From Flavobacterium acetivorans (GTDB taxonomy: Bacteria; Bacteroidota; Bacteroidia; Flavobacteriales; Flavobacteriaceae), in assembly GCF_020911885.1 (NCBI RefSeq), contig NZ_CP087132.1, positions 2,852,001 to 2,916,000 on the forward strand: 64,000 nt of DNA, read 5' to 3'. The first letter of the stretch is position 1, and every line of letters begins with the position of its first letter. Of the stretch, positions 54,478 to 62,429 are shown piece after piece. The position numbers and the translations under genes are program-made. Under the pieces are notes generated by a model. That model was not told the DNA's origin and did not search any database. It worked only from the letters and a program-made list of their open reading frames with translations.

Positions 54478-55755
54478 ATGAGTGATATTCAAGATTTAAA
54501 TATAAAAAAAGAAGTATTACCTATTTTTGATTATTCTCTAAATTCATTCACTAGAAATAAAATCCTTAATTTATTAGAAACATCTCTTATAAGCGAAAGT
54601 CAAATTATTGAACGGCAAGATATTCTTAAAAGTTTCATTACTAATATAGAGCTATTTAAAAAATATTCATATACTGTTCTATATTTAAATGAAGTTCATT
54701 TTTTTCTAAATAATTTTAAAATCGAGCAGGTTGAAAGGAAATATCTTTTGTTTTTTAGCCCTAGTACAGACGAGATGTTTTTGAACAATAAAATCCATCA
54801 ATTAATATTGTTTTTTCATAGGCTTGAATCTATTTGCTTTTTAAGACTTAATTTAAGAGATTTCCCTGAAACATATAGAACCGATTTAAAAAGAATTTTA
54901 ACTTTTCTTTCTTTTTTCCAGTTAAATAAATATGAAAAAATTATTAGAGAGAAGAAGTGGAAAAATAAGGATAGTAAAGAAATAATAGCTATAATTTTAA
55001 AACAACAGTCAGAAAATAGGATCCAAACTTTTTGGCAAGATCTTTTTTTGTTTGAAAGCTATTTATCTATTAGTAGAGCTATTGTCGATAAAAACTTTGT
55101 TTTCCCTACTTTTGAAAAAAACAGTATAACTCTTAATGATTTTTATCATCCGCTAATTAAAAATCCGATTAAATATAGCTTTACATCTTCCACTAATGTT
55201 ATTATATTGAATGGACCAAACATGTCAGGAAAATCAACTTTCTTGAAATCCGTTAGCTTATGTGTATATTTAGGAAATCTTGGTTTTGGAATTCCAGCAT
55301 CAACAGCGAAAATTCCATTTTGTACTGATTTTTCAATAGGAATTAGTAAGCGTGATGATATTTTAAGTGGTTACAGTCTTTTTATGACAGAAATCATGAG
55401 TCTTAAAAATATTCTTTTGAAAGCAGTCGAAGGAAAAAGATGTTTTGTTGTTTTTGATGAACTTTTTAGCGGAACAAATATTGAAGATGCCTTGGAAATA
55501 TGCACCACCACAATAAATGGTGTTAGTTTTTATTCTAATTCATTTTTTTTTATTTCTACACACATTCAAGAACTAAAAAATCTTACTAGTACTAATATTT
55601 CAACTTATTATTTAGACTGTGAGATAATTAATAATACACCTACTTTTACATATAAACTAAAAAAAGGGTGGTCAGAAATTAAGGTTGGAAGAATTTTATT
55701 TGAAAAAGCAGGTTTAAATAAACTATTAAATTCTAAAATTGAATCTATAATATAA
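54478..55755 (+). CDS. MutS-like ATPase lacking the mismatch-recognition domain
   Basis: The protein has 425 residues. The C-terminal half is a MutS domain V: Walker A LNGPNMSGKSTFLKS (about residue 245), the DDILSGYSLFMTE region, Walker B VVFDELFSGTN (about 325) and STHIQEL (about 360). The N-terminal half corresponds to the helical core/lever region only; MutS domains I and II are absent, as in MutS2-type and other MutS-related proteins. No Smr nuclease domain is present. It may recognise branched DNA rather than mismatches. It is the only gene of its cassette and unusually AT-rich. Neighbours suggest a defence or recombination role, which is inference. Confidence 0.8.
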   Translation: MSDIQDLNIKKEVLPIFDYSLNSFTRNKILNLLETSLISESQIIERQDILKSFITNIELFKKYSYTVLYLNEVHFFLNNFKIEQVERKYLLFFSPSTDEMFLNNKIHQLILFFHRLESICFLRLNLRDFPETYRTDLKRILTFLSFFQLNKYEKIIREKKWKNKDSKEIIAIILKQQSENRIQTFWQDLFLFESYLSISRAIVDKNFVFPTFEKNSITLNDFYHPLIKNPIKYSFTSSTNVIILNGPNMSGKSTFLKSVSLCVYLGNLGFGIPASTAKIPFCTDFSIGISKRDDILSGYSLFMTEIMSLKNILLKAVEGKRCFVVFDELFSGTNIEDALEICTTTINGVSFYSNSFFFISTHIQELKNLTSTNISTYYLDCEIINNTPTFTYKLKKGWSEIKVGRILFEKAGLNKLLNSKIESII

Positions 55756-55845
55756 TTTGAATTCATTGTTGTCCGATAAAAAATTTCAGAAGGTTAATTT
55801 TTCTATATATTTAAGTGCTTAACTAGTGTGTCACAACAATCGCTA

Positions 55846-57750
55846 ATTGAGTAGACGGCTCCGCCCCTAATGGAACGGAGTGCGCCTCTCACACCACCGA
55901 GCGTACGGGTCACGTACTCGGCGGTTCGCAAAGAGATGGATTAAGTGAGATGTAAACATCGGTCAATGATTGATACCCTTTTTGTTTTAAGCGTTTCAAG
56001 GTTATGGTAGTTCCCAAGATTGGACTCTGAGCAATTGCCCAACCACCTTTGCGAGTTCGACTCCATGCATAGGCGTGGTCTTGATCAATTCCTAATCGAA
56101 TTAGGTTTTTCCTTTTCCTCTCAGGTTTCTTCCAATCGTGCCAAATGCAGTATCGAAGTCGGTTTCTGAGCCAGCCATCTATATCCCGTAATTTCCCCAT
56201 GATACTCGTTCCTCGAAAATAGTTTAACCATCCTCGTTGGATTTCGTTTATCTTGATAATACGGTCTTCTAGTTTGACTGGTGCAGTTTTGCGGCTAATA
56301 CTTTTGAGCTTTTCTTTTAGTTTCTTCCAAGCCTTTTCTACTACTACCAACTGGTATTGGTTTTTGCTCCCTTTTTGATACGTAGGTACAAACCCAAATC
56401 CCAACAAGCTAAAGTTCACAGGACGTCTAATCCCGCTTTTATCAGCATTGATGGTAAGTTTGAGCTTCGTTTTCAAGAATTTGGCAATGACAACTGCCGT
56501 GGCTTTCGCCTGATTCTGCGATTTAGAGTAGATACTGAAATCATCGGCATAACGTACAAATTTTAGTTTACGTCTTGTCATTTCTTTGTCCAACTCATTG
56601 AGCAGGATATTAGACAATAACGGACTCAAGGGAGAACCTTGCGGAACGCCTTTTCTTCGTTTTTGTAGTTTGCCGTTAATCAGTATCGGTACTCGCAACC
56701 ATTTACGCATCAGGCGCATCGTGGTTTTGCATTTCACTTTTTGGTACACCAAATTCAACAGCAAGCAATGGTCAACTTCATCAAAGAAATTTTTCAGGTC
56801 AATGTCCACAATGTGGTTCAATCCCTGATGGATGTATTCCCTCGCTTGCCCAACGGCTTGTCGGGAGTTTTTGCTGGGTCTAAATCCAAAACTGTTAGTA
56901 CTGAATTCGGGTTCAAATAGTGGCGCTATAACCTGTGCTACGGCTTGTTGGAACACTCGATCGGTAGTGGTGGGAACTCCCAAAAGTCGTGTTTTTCCGT
57001 TGCCCTTGGGAATCTCAATGCCCAAAATGGCTTGTGGCAAGTAGTTTCCCTCTCTGACGGCTTCGAGCAATTGGTCTTTCCTTTGGGGAAATAGCATTTT
57101 AAGTTGACTTGTTTTTATACCATCAACTCCTGCGCTTCCTTTGTTGGAAATCACTTGCTCTACTGCTTTTTGCAGATTGTAAGGATGTACTACGCTCTCA
57201 ATCATTTTGTTGTTTTAATCGTTTAACCTGTTCTTGTTTTTCAGGGCTATAACTTGCGTTATTCCGTTGAAAATTAAGAACCATTTTGCGTTCGGTCCTT
57301 CCTTGTTTGTGAGTCCTATGCGGTATCTATTCGCAACTCGTTGCCCCAAGTACTATGACCTCTGCTGACTTCTTGACATAACCAACTCGTGGTTGCCAAG
57401 ACCTCCCCTGGTAAGAACTTTTTCCTTTGTCCAATCTCTGCGGCATCTACTGAAATACGATTTTGGTAACCTTCGGACGTTGCAATGGTGTGCTTGCTTA
57501 TCCTCGTATAACAGCCTCTTATGCCGTTTCTGTTCGTCAGTACCGGACTTTGTCGTTTCGCTTCCTTCAGTTCTGGTTTCACAACTAACAACCTTGCGAC
57601 GTACTAATGATTCGGGGTTTCAATCCGCTCATAAGGGACTTACACCCTCTGGAAAAATAACACTCTGCAAGTTTGATTTATAATCCGAAATTTGTATTTT
57701 TCAATTTTTAATCGAGCTTACAGAGTGTGTCCTGCTCATGCAGGGCACAC
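55846..57750 (-). mobile_element. Complete group II intron (1,905 bp) inserted in element B7
   Basis: On the minus strand the intron begins GTGTGCCCTGCATGAGC (consensus GUGYG, position 57750) and ends CGTCTACTCAAT (AY, position 55846). A domain V-like hairpin (GCCGAGTACGTGACCCGTACGCTCGGTGG) lies about 55 bp before the 3' end, and a domain VI-like stem (CTCCG...CGGAG) follows. Domain I-type sequence (GTGTAAGTCCCTTATGAGCGG) is near 57640. One ORF, the reverse transcriptase, lies inside. Both boundaries are fixed because excision restores the host element. It is inserted between T and T of the bottom-strand core (GTGTGT/TAGCGAT) and faces opposite to the cassette genes, as known for introns that target integron attC sites. 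Confidence 0.9.
55910..57205 (-). CDS. ltrA: Group II intron reverse transcriptase/maturase
   Basis: The 431-residue protein has RT domains with IPKGNGKTRLLGVPT, GFRPSKNSRQAV, the catalytic VRYADDFSIY and VPQGSPLSPLLSN. A maturase X domain (about residues 290-370, EIQRGWLNYFRG) and a C-terminal RTRKGGWAIAQSPILGTTI follow. No HNH endonuclease domain is present, so mobility would rely on the RT and ribozyme with nicking at replication forks or folded DNA. Length and absence of the endonuclease fit introns that invade hairpin-forming targets such as terminators and attC sites. It starts 545 bp from the 5' intron end and stops 64 bp before the 3' end. Confidence 0.93.
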   Translation of the reverse strand: MIESVVHPYNLQKAVEQVISNKGSAGVDGIKTSQLKMLFPQRKDQLLEAVREGNYLPQAILGIEIPKGNGKTRLLGVPTTTDRVFQQAVAQVIAPLFEPEFSTNSFGFRPSKNSRQAVGQAREYIHQGLNHIVDIDLKNFFDEVDHCLLLNLVYQKVKCKTTMRLMRKWLRVPILINGKLQKRRKGVPQGSPLSPLLSNILLNELDKEMTRRKLKFVRYADDFSIYSKSQNQAKATAVVIAKFLKTKLKLTINADKSGIRRPVNFSLLGFGFVPTYQKGSKNQYQLVVVEKAWKKLKEKLKSISRKTAPVKLEDRIIKINEIQRGWLNYFRGTSIMGKLRDIDGWLRNRLRYCIWHDWKKPERKRKNLIRLGIDQDHAYAWSRTRKGGWAIAQSPILGTTITLKRLKQKGYQSLTDVYISLNPSLCEPPST

Positions 57751-58085
57751 ACACACGCTACAAGCAATTTGGGCATTTGGCTTAATTTAAAGATGGTTTT
57801 GTATTTGGAATATTTGGCAAATCCGAAGAATGGTCTTAATTTAGTCCCAAACTACTTGTAGCGCGGGGACGTTATGCGGGAGTTGTGCGAAATTCGCAGA
57901 CATAATCAATCCGAAAATAAACATTTGGTTCCGCAAGAAGTATACAAAGCAGAAGCGTGAAAGTTAGAACTTGCCAGCAGAAACTTGAAAAGTTGAAACC
58001 TAAAAAGTAGAAATGTAAAAATCGGAATTTTGACAAAACAACACAATTTAGATTTAGCAGAAAATAATTTTTTAGTGTTTGAAAT

Positions 58086-58457
58086 ATGAAACGGATATTA
58101 GCATTTGGATTTTTAAATAGTATAATACAAACTGTATTTTATTCCTTCCTCCTTGCATTAGTTTATTTAACGATAACGCCAAATCAAAAACTAGTTATAG
58201 GAACTATATTTCCTTTTATTATACTGGCTTTTTTCATCATCGTATTAATTCAAAACGTGTTAACTTCAATATTGAACAGAAAAACATTTACTTGGATATT
58301 TTTTATCTTGTCGGTAGGATTATTTTCGTTACCTATTTTTAATCCATTTAGAATTTTGATTTCGTTGTTGTTTTGTTTACTAATCGTTTTGATTTTATTA
58401 ATCCCTATGTTTATTAAGAAGAAGTTTATAGCAATTGAAACGAAAAAAAGGGAATGA
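58086..58457 (+). CDS. Small integral membrane protein, cassette gene
   Basis: The protein has 123 residues and four strongly hydrophobic segments (about 4-26, 34-58, 68-86, 90-112), ending in a basic tail (KKKFIAIETKKRE). No family is recognised. It is the only gene of a cassette with perfect 10-bp complementary ends (GTTATGCGGG at 57871, CCCGCATAAC at 58552). The leader between the core and the ATG is 208 bp with no extra ORF. Confidence 0.6.
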   Translation: MKRILAFGFLNSIIQTVFYSFLLALVYLTITPNQKLVIGTIFPFIILAFFIIVLIQNVLTSILNRKTFTWIFFILSVGLFSLPIFNPFRILISLLFCLLIVLILLIPMFIKKKFIAIETKKRE

Positions 58458-58551
58458 AATTAGCTGAGATTTGGGCAAGAATTGGGTTTTGTGCCTGCCG
58501 AAAATAGGCTGAAAATCGATTAATAATTGGAAATATCAGCTAGAAACAACC

Positions 58552-58687
58552 CCCGCATAACACACGCTACAAGCAATTTGGGTTTTAGGCTTAATGGGAA
58601 GTTGGTTTTGTTTTTCGGATGATTTGGCAAATCCGAAGAATGGGCTTAATTCAACCACAAACCCGCTGTAGTGCCAGAATGTTGTAT
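58552..58687. repeat. attC-like element B8 (type C, intact)
   Basis: CCCGCATAACACACGCTACAAGCAATTTGGG opens the element (quoted as two joined motifs). The right arm CACAAACCCGCTGTAGTGCC pairs with the left arm, and the core GTTGTAT is at 58681-58687. Inner segments GGCTTAATGGGAAGTTGG and GGCAAATCCGAAGAATGGGC form the loop. At about 130 bp it is the most compact complete copy and a good reference for the type. Confidence 0.85.
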
Positions 58688-58705
58688 GCTATTTTAACAC
58701 AAAAA

Positions 58706-59125
58706 ATGAAAAAACACATCATATTGTCATTATTTTTTTTATTTGTACTACTACTTTCTTCTTGTGAAAAAGTTTATATTACTAAACTTAGAAATTCTAC
58801 GGAAACAGACTTAGTTTTAGAAATAATTCTTGATAAAGATTCTGTAAATAAATATAATAACCACCTAAAAGAATCTACAATAATTAGTTTTAATAATGGT
58901 GGTAAGCTTATAAAAATTGATTCGACAAATTATATTGCGACTTTCTTACTCAAATCTAAAGAAGAATATGCTTTCGAAGGCGGATTAGGTAAAAAACCTA
59001 AATTCACGGAAATTTCTAAAATTAATATTTATGGAAAAGAAACTTTGAGAATGAATTCTAGAGCAGAAATGTTTAAAAACTTTGAAGAAGAAAGTAATCG
59101 ACAATATGTCCTAGAAGTTAAATAA
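58706..59125 (+). CDS. Small lipoprotein, cassette gene
   Basis: The ATG at 58706 begins a lipoprotein signal (MKKHIILSLFFLFVLLLSSC, Cys20); upstream in-frame starts lie within the attC-like element and are rejected. The mature protein of about 120 residues is rich in Lys/Glu and Asn and predicted to form alternating strands (TDLVLEIILDKDSVNKY). It is not recognised. Cassette limits are 58681 and about 59139. Confidence 0.65.
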   Translation: MKKHIILSLFFLFVLLLSSCEKVYITKLRNSTETDLVLEIILDKDSVNKYNNHLKESTIISFNNGGKLIKIDSTNYIATFLLKSKEEYAFEGGLGKKPKFTEISKINIYGKETLRMNSRAEMFKNFEEESNRQYVLEVK

Positions 59126-59130
59126 AAAAG

Positions 59131-59167
59131 GTATACAACGGAGGTTTTTTATAGACTAACGTTAGGC
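59131..59167. repeat. attC-like element B9 (minimal, 3' tail only)
   Basis: GTATACAACGGAGGTTTTTT then ATAGACTAAC and the core GTTAGGC (59161-59167). This is the same tail as in B10 (ACAACGGAGGTTTTTTCACAGACTGAC) without the hairpin and promoter. The cassette starting GTTGTATGC ends GTATACAAC, a 7- of 9-base complement, although part of that is the shared tail. Confidence 0.6.
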
Positions 59168-59192
59168 GAACTTTAATACTGAACGATAGTCT

Positions 59193-59930
59193 ATGAACTT
59201 AGTGATATTAATATTGATTTTTTCATTAATCCTAATTTGGGGATTATTCAGAACCAAAATCAAAGGAGTTATTGGAGAGAAAACTATTTCTTCAATCTTA
59301 TATTTTTTAGATAAATCTAAGTATAAAGTCATTAATAATATTGTTTTAAAAACAGGTGAAATAACTTCACAAATTGACCATGTAGTAATTTCTGATTTTG
59401 GAATATTCGTTATTGAAACAAAAAATTACAAAGGCTGGATTCTTGGAGGTGAAAACTCGGAATATTGGACTCAAGTTATATACAAACGTAAAGAAAAACT
59501 TTATAACCCAATACGACAGAACTTAGGTCATATAAGAGCTTTAAAAAACTGTCTTACTGAATATCCAAATTTAGAATATAAGTCTATTATTGTTTTTTCC
59601 ACAAAAGCAAAAATCAAAGTAAATACAATAACTGATGTAGTAAATTCATATCGACTCATAGCAACGATTAAAAGATACTCATGTGAAAACCTCATAGAAA
59701 CTGAAAAAGAGAATATCTTCCAAAAAATCAATGCATTAAATTTGATTGATACATATGACAAACGCCAACATAATAAATCAATTAAACAAAGAATTCAAAA
59801 ACGAGAGAATTCTATTCGAGAAAATCAATGTCCTCAATGTGGCGACAACTTAATAGTTCGCAATGGAAAATTTGGAAAATTTTTAGGTTGTGAATCCTAC
59901 CCGCAATGTAAATTCATTAGAAATATTTGA
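59193..59930 (+). CDS. NERD-domain protein with C-terminal topoisomerase-type zinc finger
   Basis: The protein has 245 residues. One N-terminal membrane helix (about 1-19) is followed by a NERD domain (about 28-140: GEKTISSIL, QIDHVVISDFGIFVIETKN with the D-(x)n-E-x-K nuclease core). A helical linker leads to a four-Cys zinc finger (about 208-242: CPQCG...LGCESYPQC) of the topoisomerase I type. NERD proteins are nuclease-like and appear in DNA processing and defence contexts. The membrane anchor suggests it acts on DNA at the inner membrane. It is the only gene of its cassette (start GTTAGGCGAA, end TTCGCCTGGC). Confidence 0.85.
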   Translation: MNLVILILIFSLILIWGLFRTKIKGVIGEKTISSILYFLDKSKYKVINNIVLKTGEITSQIDHVVISDFGIFVIETKNYKGWILGGENSEYWTQVIYKRKEKLYNPIRQNLGHIRALKNCLTEYPNLEYKSIIVFSTKAKIKVNTITDVVNSYRLIATIKRYSCENLIETEKENIFQKINALNLIDTYDKRQHNKSIKQRIQKRENSIRENQCPQCGDNLIVRNGKFGKFLGCESYPQCKFIRNI

Positions 59931-59940
59931 TTACATAAAC

Positions 59941-60119
59941 TTCGCCTGGCTGGCGCATCTTGCTTGTGTTGATATTCCGTACAAAGGTCGCCTTTGATAA
60001 CGGGAAATTCCGGTGATGTGTTGCATTCTTAAAAATAAGAATAATCTTCTTTTTATATAGGGATTTTGTTATATTTGAGGGTAATACAACGGAGGTTTTT
60101 TCACAGACTGACGTTAACT
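59941..60119. repeat. attC-like element B10 (type A, hairpin lost)
   Basis: TTCGCCTGGC (59941-59950) is complementary to the cassette start over 7 bases. After GGTCGCCTTTG come GAAATTCCGGTGATGTGTTG and the promoter core with TATATTTG at 60070-60077. The tail ACAACGGAGGTTTTTTCACAG ends at the core GTTAACT (60113-60119). Confidence 0.75.
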
Positions 60120-60190
60120 GTACGTTTCGTAAGACGTCAAACATACCATCACGATTAGTAATATTAGAATAATGCTTAAGTCTTAAAGTT

Positions 60191-61150
60191 ATGAGAAAGG
60201 CTAGAATTAGTGGAACTGATGAGATTGTCCAAGCAGACGATCTACTCAAATTTTATCCAAATTACAACGACCTTATATTTGTTTGTATCGACGAAAAATG
60301 TTCTGTTCGAATGGCTCCAGCATGCATAAAGAAAAAAGATCACAGGAAGCCTCATTTCAAAAAATACAGAAATCAGGAACATATTGAAACCTGTGAATAT
60401 GCCAAATTAAGCAAACTCTATCACCAAGGAAAAAATCAAAAACTGAATAAAACAGAAATCAAAAAAATTGGTTATCCGTCGGTTTTTATTTTAAACGAAG
60501 ATAAACTTGAGGAACCGACAACATTTCAAGCCAAATATGGTAATGATGATGGTGTAACTGGTCGCGGTGACGGAATTACTAAAGTTTACGAGTTCGATGG
60601 CGAAAACGTAAAATTTGACAAAAGCAATAGAGTTCAAGGTATCGATAGAATCGTAGATTGGTATTTAGGGTTTCCTCACAATAGGGATGTGGAAATAGAG
60701 ATAAATAGCGGAAGAATTCAATACCGTTATTTCTTTAAACATATAAAAGATTTCACAGATCCAGCAAACTTGCAAAATGAACGAATATTTTATGGCAGAA
60801 TAATGTTATCAGAAATGAATAGAAATGTTTTTGATCGATATACAGAAAACGTTTTTTTTAAATTATTAGGTTACAAAGATAAAAACGAAAAAAATGTGTC
60901 CAACTATTCTGTGAAGATAGATAAGAATTCCATATCTAAACATAGTTTATCAAGACTCAAAAACAGATATAACCACTTGTTTGAAAGGGCATTTACGGAA
61001 CATAAAAATAAAACGAGTGAACAAAATATAGGGCTATATCTCTTCGTCTATGGAAAACTTGATGAACATAATGACACTTTGTTAAATGTCAAACGACAAT
61101 ACATTACATTTAGGCATGATGAAGTTAGAAAAACAATTATTGAAGAGTAA
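60191..61150 (+). CDS. CoiA-like zinc-binding protein of unknown function
   Basis: The protein has 319 residues. The N-terminal about 70 residues carry a putative zinc site resembling the N-terminus of competence protein CoiA and related nucleases (CIDEKC, KKDHRKPHFKKYRN, HIETCEYAK). The rest is a mixed alpha/beta region with no motif I can assign; GDGITKVYEFDGENVKF and REVEIEIN-like strands could hide a divergent nuclease core. No signal peptide is present. It is the only gene of a cassette starting GTTAACTG and ending CAGTTAAT (7 of 8 complementary). Confidence 0.6.
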   Translation: MRKARISGTDEIVQADDLLKFYPNYNDLIFVCIDEKCSVRMAPACIKKKDHRKPHFKKYRNQEHIETCEYAKLSKLYHQGKNQKLNKTEIKKIGYPSVFILNEDKLEEPTTFQAKYGNDDGVTGRGDGITKVYEFDGENVKFDKSNRVQGIDRIVDWYLGFPHNRDVEIEINSGRIQYRYFFKHIKDFTDPANLQNERIFYGRIMLSEMNRNVFDRYTENVFFKLLGYKDKNEKNVSNYSVKIDKNSISKHSLSRLKNRYNHLFERAFTEHKNKTSEQNIGLYLFVYGKLDEHNDTLLNVKRQYITFRHDEVRKTIIEE

Positions 61151-61202
61151 ACAATTACACAACAGTATTAAAAAGAAAGTATAAATTAAAAAACAAAACC
61201 TG

Positions 61203-61369
61203 CAGTTAATAGTTAGCGTTGCGTGCGCAGCAAGAATAATGAAACTCGGGTTGAACCGAACTGGAGGTGGTTTATAAAGAGGATAATTATAGCTTAAATC
61301 GCCTATATTTACTTTCTAATTAACAAAAATCAGTTCGTTTAGAGGTTTTTAGATGATCTGAGGTTAGTG
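61203..61369. repeat. attC-like element B11
   Basis: CAGTTAATAGTTAGCGTTGCGTGCGC opens it, then GAAACTCGGGTTGAACCGAACTGGAGG as in other elements. The middle is short and AT-rich. It ends GAGGTTTTTAGATGATCTGAG and the core GTTAGTG (61363-61369). There is no TATATTTG motif or CCGAAAAT hairpin in this copy. Confidence 0.65.
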
Positions 61370-61443
61370 GTAATGGTTGGAAATCGGTTCGAACAGACAA
61401 ACAAGACTGAAAAAACATAAATTTGTAGCATATAAAAATAAAA

Positions 61444-62427
61444 ATGGACAAACGATTTACGGACATCATTCAACTTATTAAGCAATCTCGGACGAATGCT
61501 ATTAGAGCCGTAAATGCCGAACTGATTAACCTCTATTGGAACATAGGAGAATATATCAGTAAGAAGATTGAACAGTCGCAATGGGGCGGCTCTGTGGTAA
61601 CAGAGTTGGCTAAATACATTCAACAAAATGAGCCTGAAATAAAAGGCTTCTCCGATAAGAATATTTGGAGAATGAAACAGTTTTACGAGACTTATAAGGA
61701 CTTTTCAAAACTCGCAACGCTGTTGAGAGAAATTAGTTGGTCTCATAATTTGGCAATATTTTCAAGGTGCAAAACTGCTGAAGAAAGAGAATTTTATTTG
61801 AAACTATCCAAACAAGAACGTTACAGTGTCAGAGAACTCGACCGACAAATTTCGGCTAGCCTTTTCGAGCGTACAATTATAGGCAATTCAAAACTCTCGA
61901 CAGCGTTGAGAGAAAGTAATAACGAACTAACAAACACTTTTAAAGACAGTTATGTGTTTGAGTTTTTGGGTTTACCTGAGACGCACAGCGAAAATGATTT
62001 ACAACGAGGACTGGTAAGACAAATGAAGAATTTCATACTTGAACTTGGAAAAGACTTCTTATTCATAGGTGAAGAATACAAGTTGCAAGTTGGTAACAGC
62101 GATTTTTTCATCGACCTACTTTTCTATCACCGTGGATTACAATGCTTAGTTGCATTTGAACTCAAAGCAGACATGTTTAAGCCAGACCATTTAGGACAAC
62201 TGAACTTCTACTTGGAAGCATTAGACCGAGACATAAAGAAACCAAATGAAAATCCGAGTATAGGAGTTTTATTGTGTAAGGACAAAGATAGTGAAGTTGT
62301 CGAGTATGCTTTAAGCAGAAGCCTCTCTCCAACAATGGTTTCAGAGTATAAAACACAACTTCCTGACAAAAAAATATTGCAACAAAAATTACACGAGCTG
62401 TTCGACAATGAAACAGATGAAAAATAA
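61444..62427 (+). CDS. DUF1016/PDDEXK nuclease-domain protein (YhcG type)
   Basis: The protein has 327 residues. A DUF1016 N-terminal domain is at about residues 5-140 (LINLYWNIGEYISKKI, WGGSVVTELAKY, GFSDKNIWRMKQFY). A PDDEXK nuclease domain follows at about 160-320 (DFFIDLLFYHRGLQCLVAFELKAD, with the Asp and the Glu-x-Lys core, then GQLNFYLEALD). The family is widespread in genomic islands and in integron cassettes and is thought to act on DNA. The length is normal for the family and the protein is complete. Confidence 0.92.
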   Translation: MDKRFTDIIQLIKQSRTNAIRAVNAELINLYWNIGEYISKKIEQSQWGGSVVTELAKYIQQNEPEIKGFSDKNIWRMKQFYETYKDFSKLATLLREISWSHNLAIFSRCKTAEEREFYLKLSKQERYSVRELDRQISASLFERTIIGNSKLSTALRESNNELTNTFKDSYVFEFLGLPETHSENDLQRGLVRQMKNFILELGKDFLFIGEEYKLQVGNSDFFIDLLFYHRGLQCLVAFELKADMFKPDHLGQLNFYLEALDRDIKKPNENPSIGVLLCKDKDSEVVEYALSRSLSPTMVSEYKTQLPDKKILQQKLHELFDNETDEK

Positions 62428-62429
62428 AA

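Larger units (their letters stand above)
55839..57877. repeat. attC-like element B7 (type C), split by a group II intron
   Basis: The left piece ATCGCTA (55839-55845) and the right piece ACACACGCTACAAGCAATTTGGG... (from 57751) are joined when the intron is removed. The result, ATCGCTAACACACGCTAC, matches element B8 (GCATAACACACGCTAC) after the cassette-specific bases. In the right piece GCTACAAG (57757-57764) pairs with CTTGTAGC (57844-57851), and TTTGGG with CCCAAA. The core GTTATGC is at 57871-57877. Confidence 0.85.

Noticed and set aside
57316..57591. Minus-strand open frame of 91 codons upstream of the reverse transcriptase
   Set aside because: It lies in the ribozyme domain I region of the group II intron; the sequence is explained by RNA structure.
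55846..57750. Reading the reverse transcriptase as a retron or diversity-generating RT
   Set aside because: Ribozyme boundaries GTGTG...AT, a domain V-like hairpin and the maturase domain identify a group II intron.
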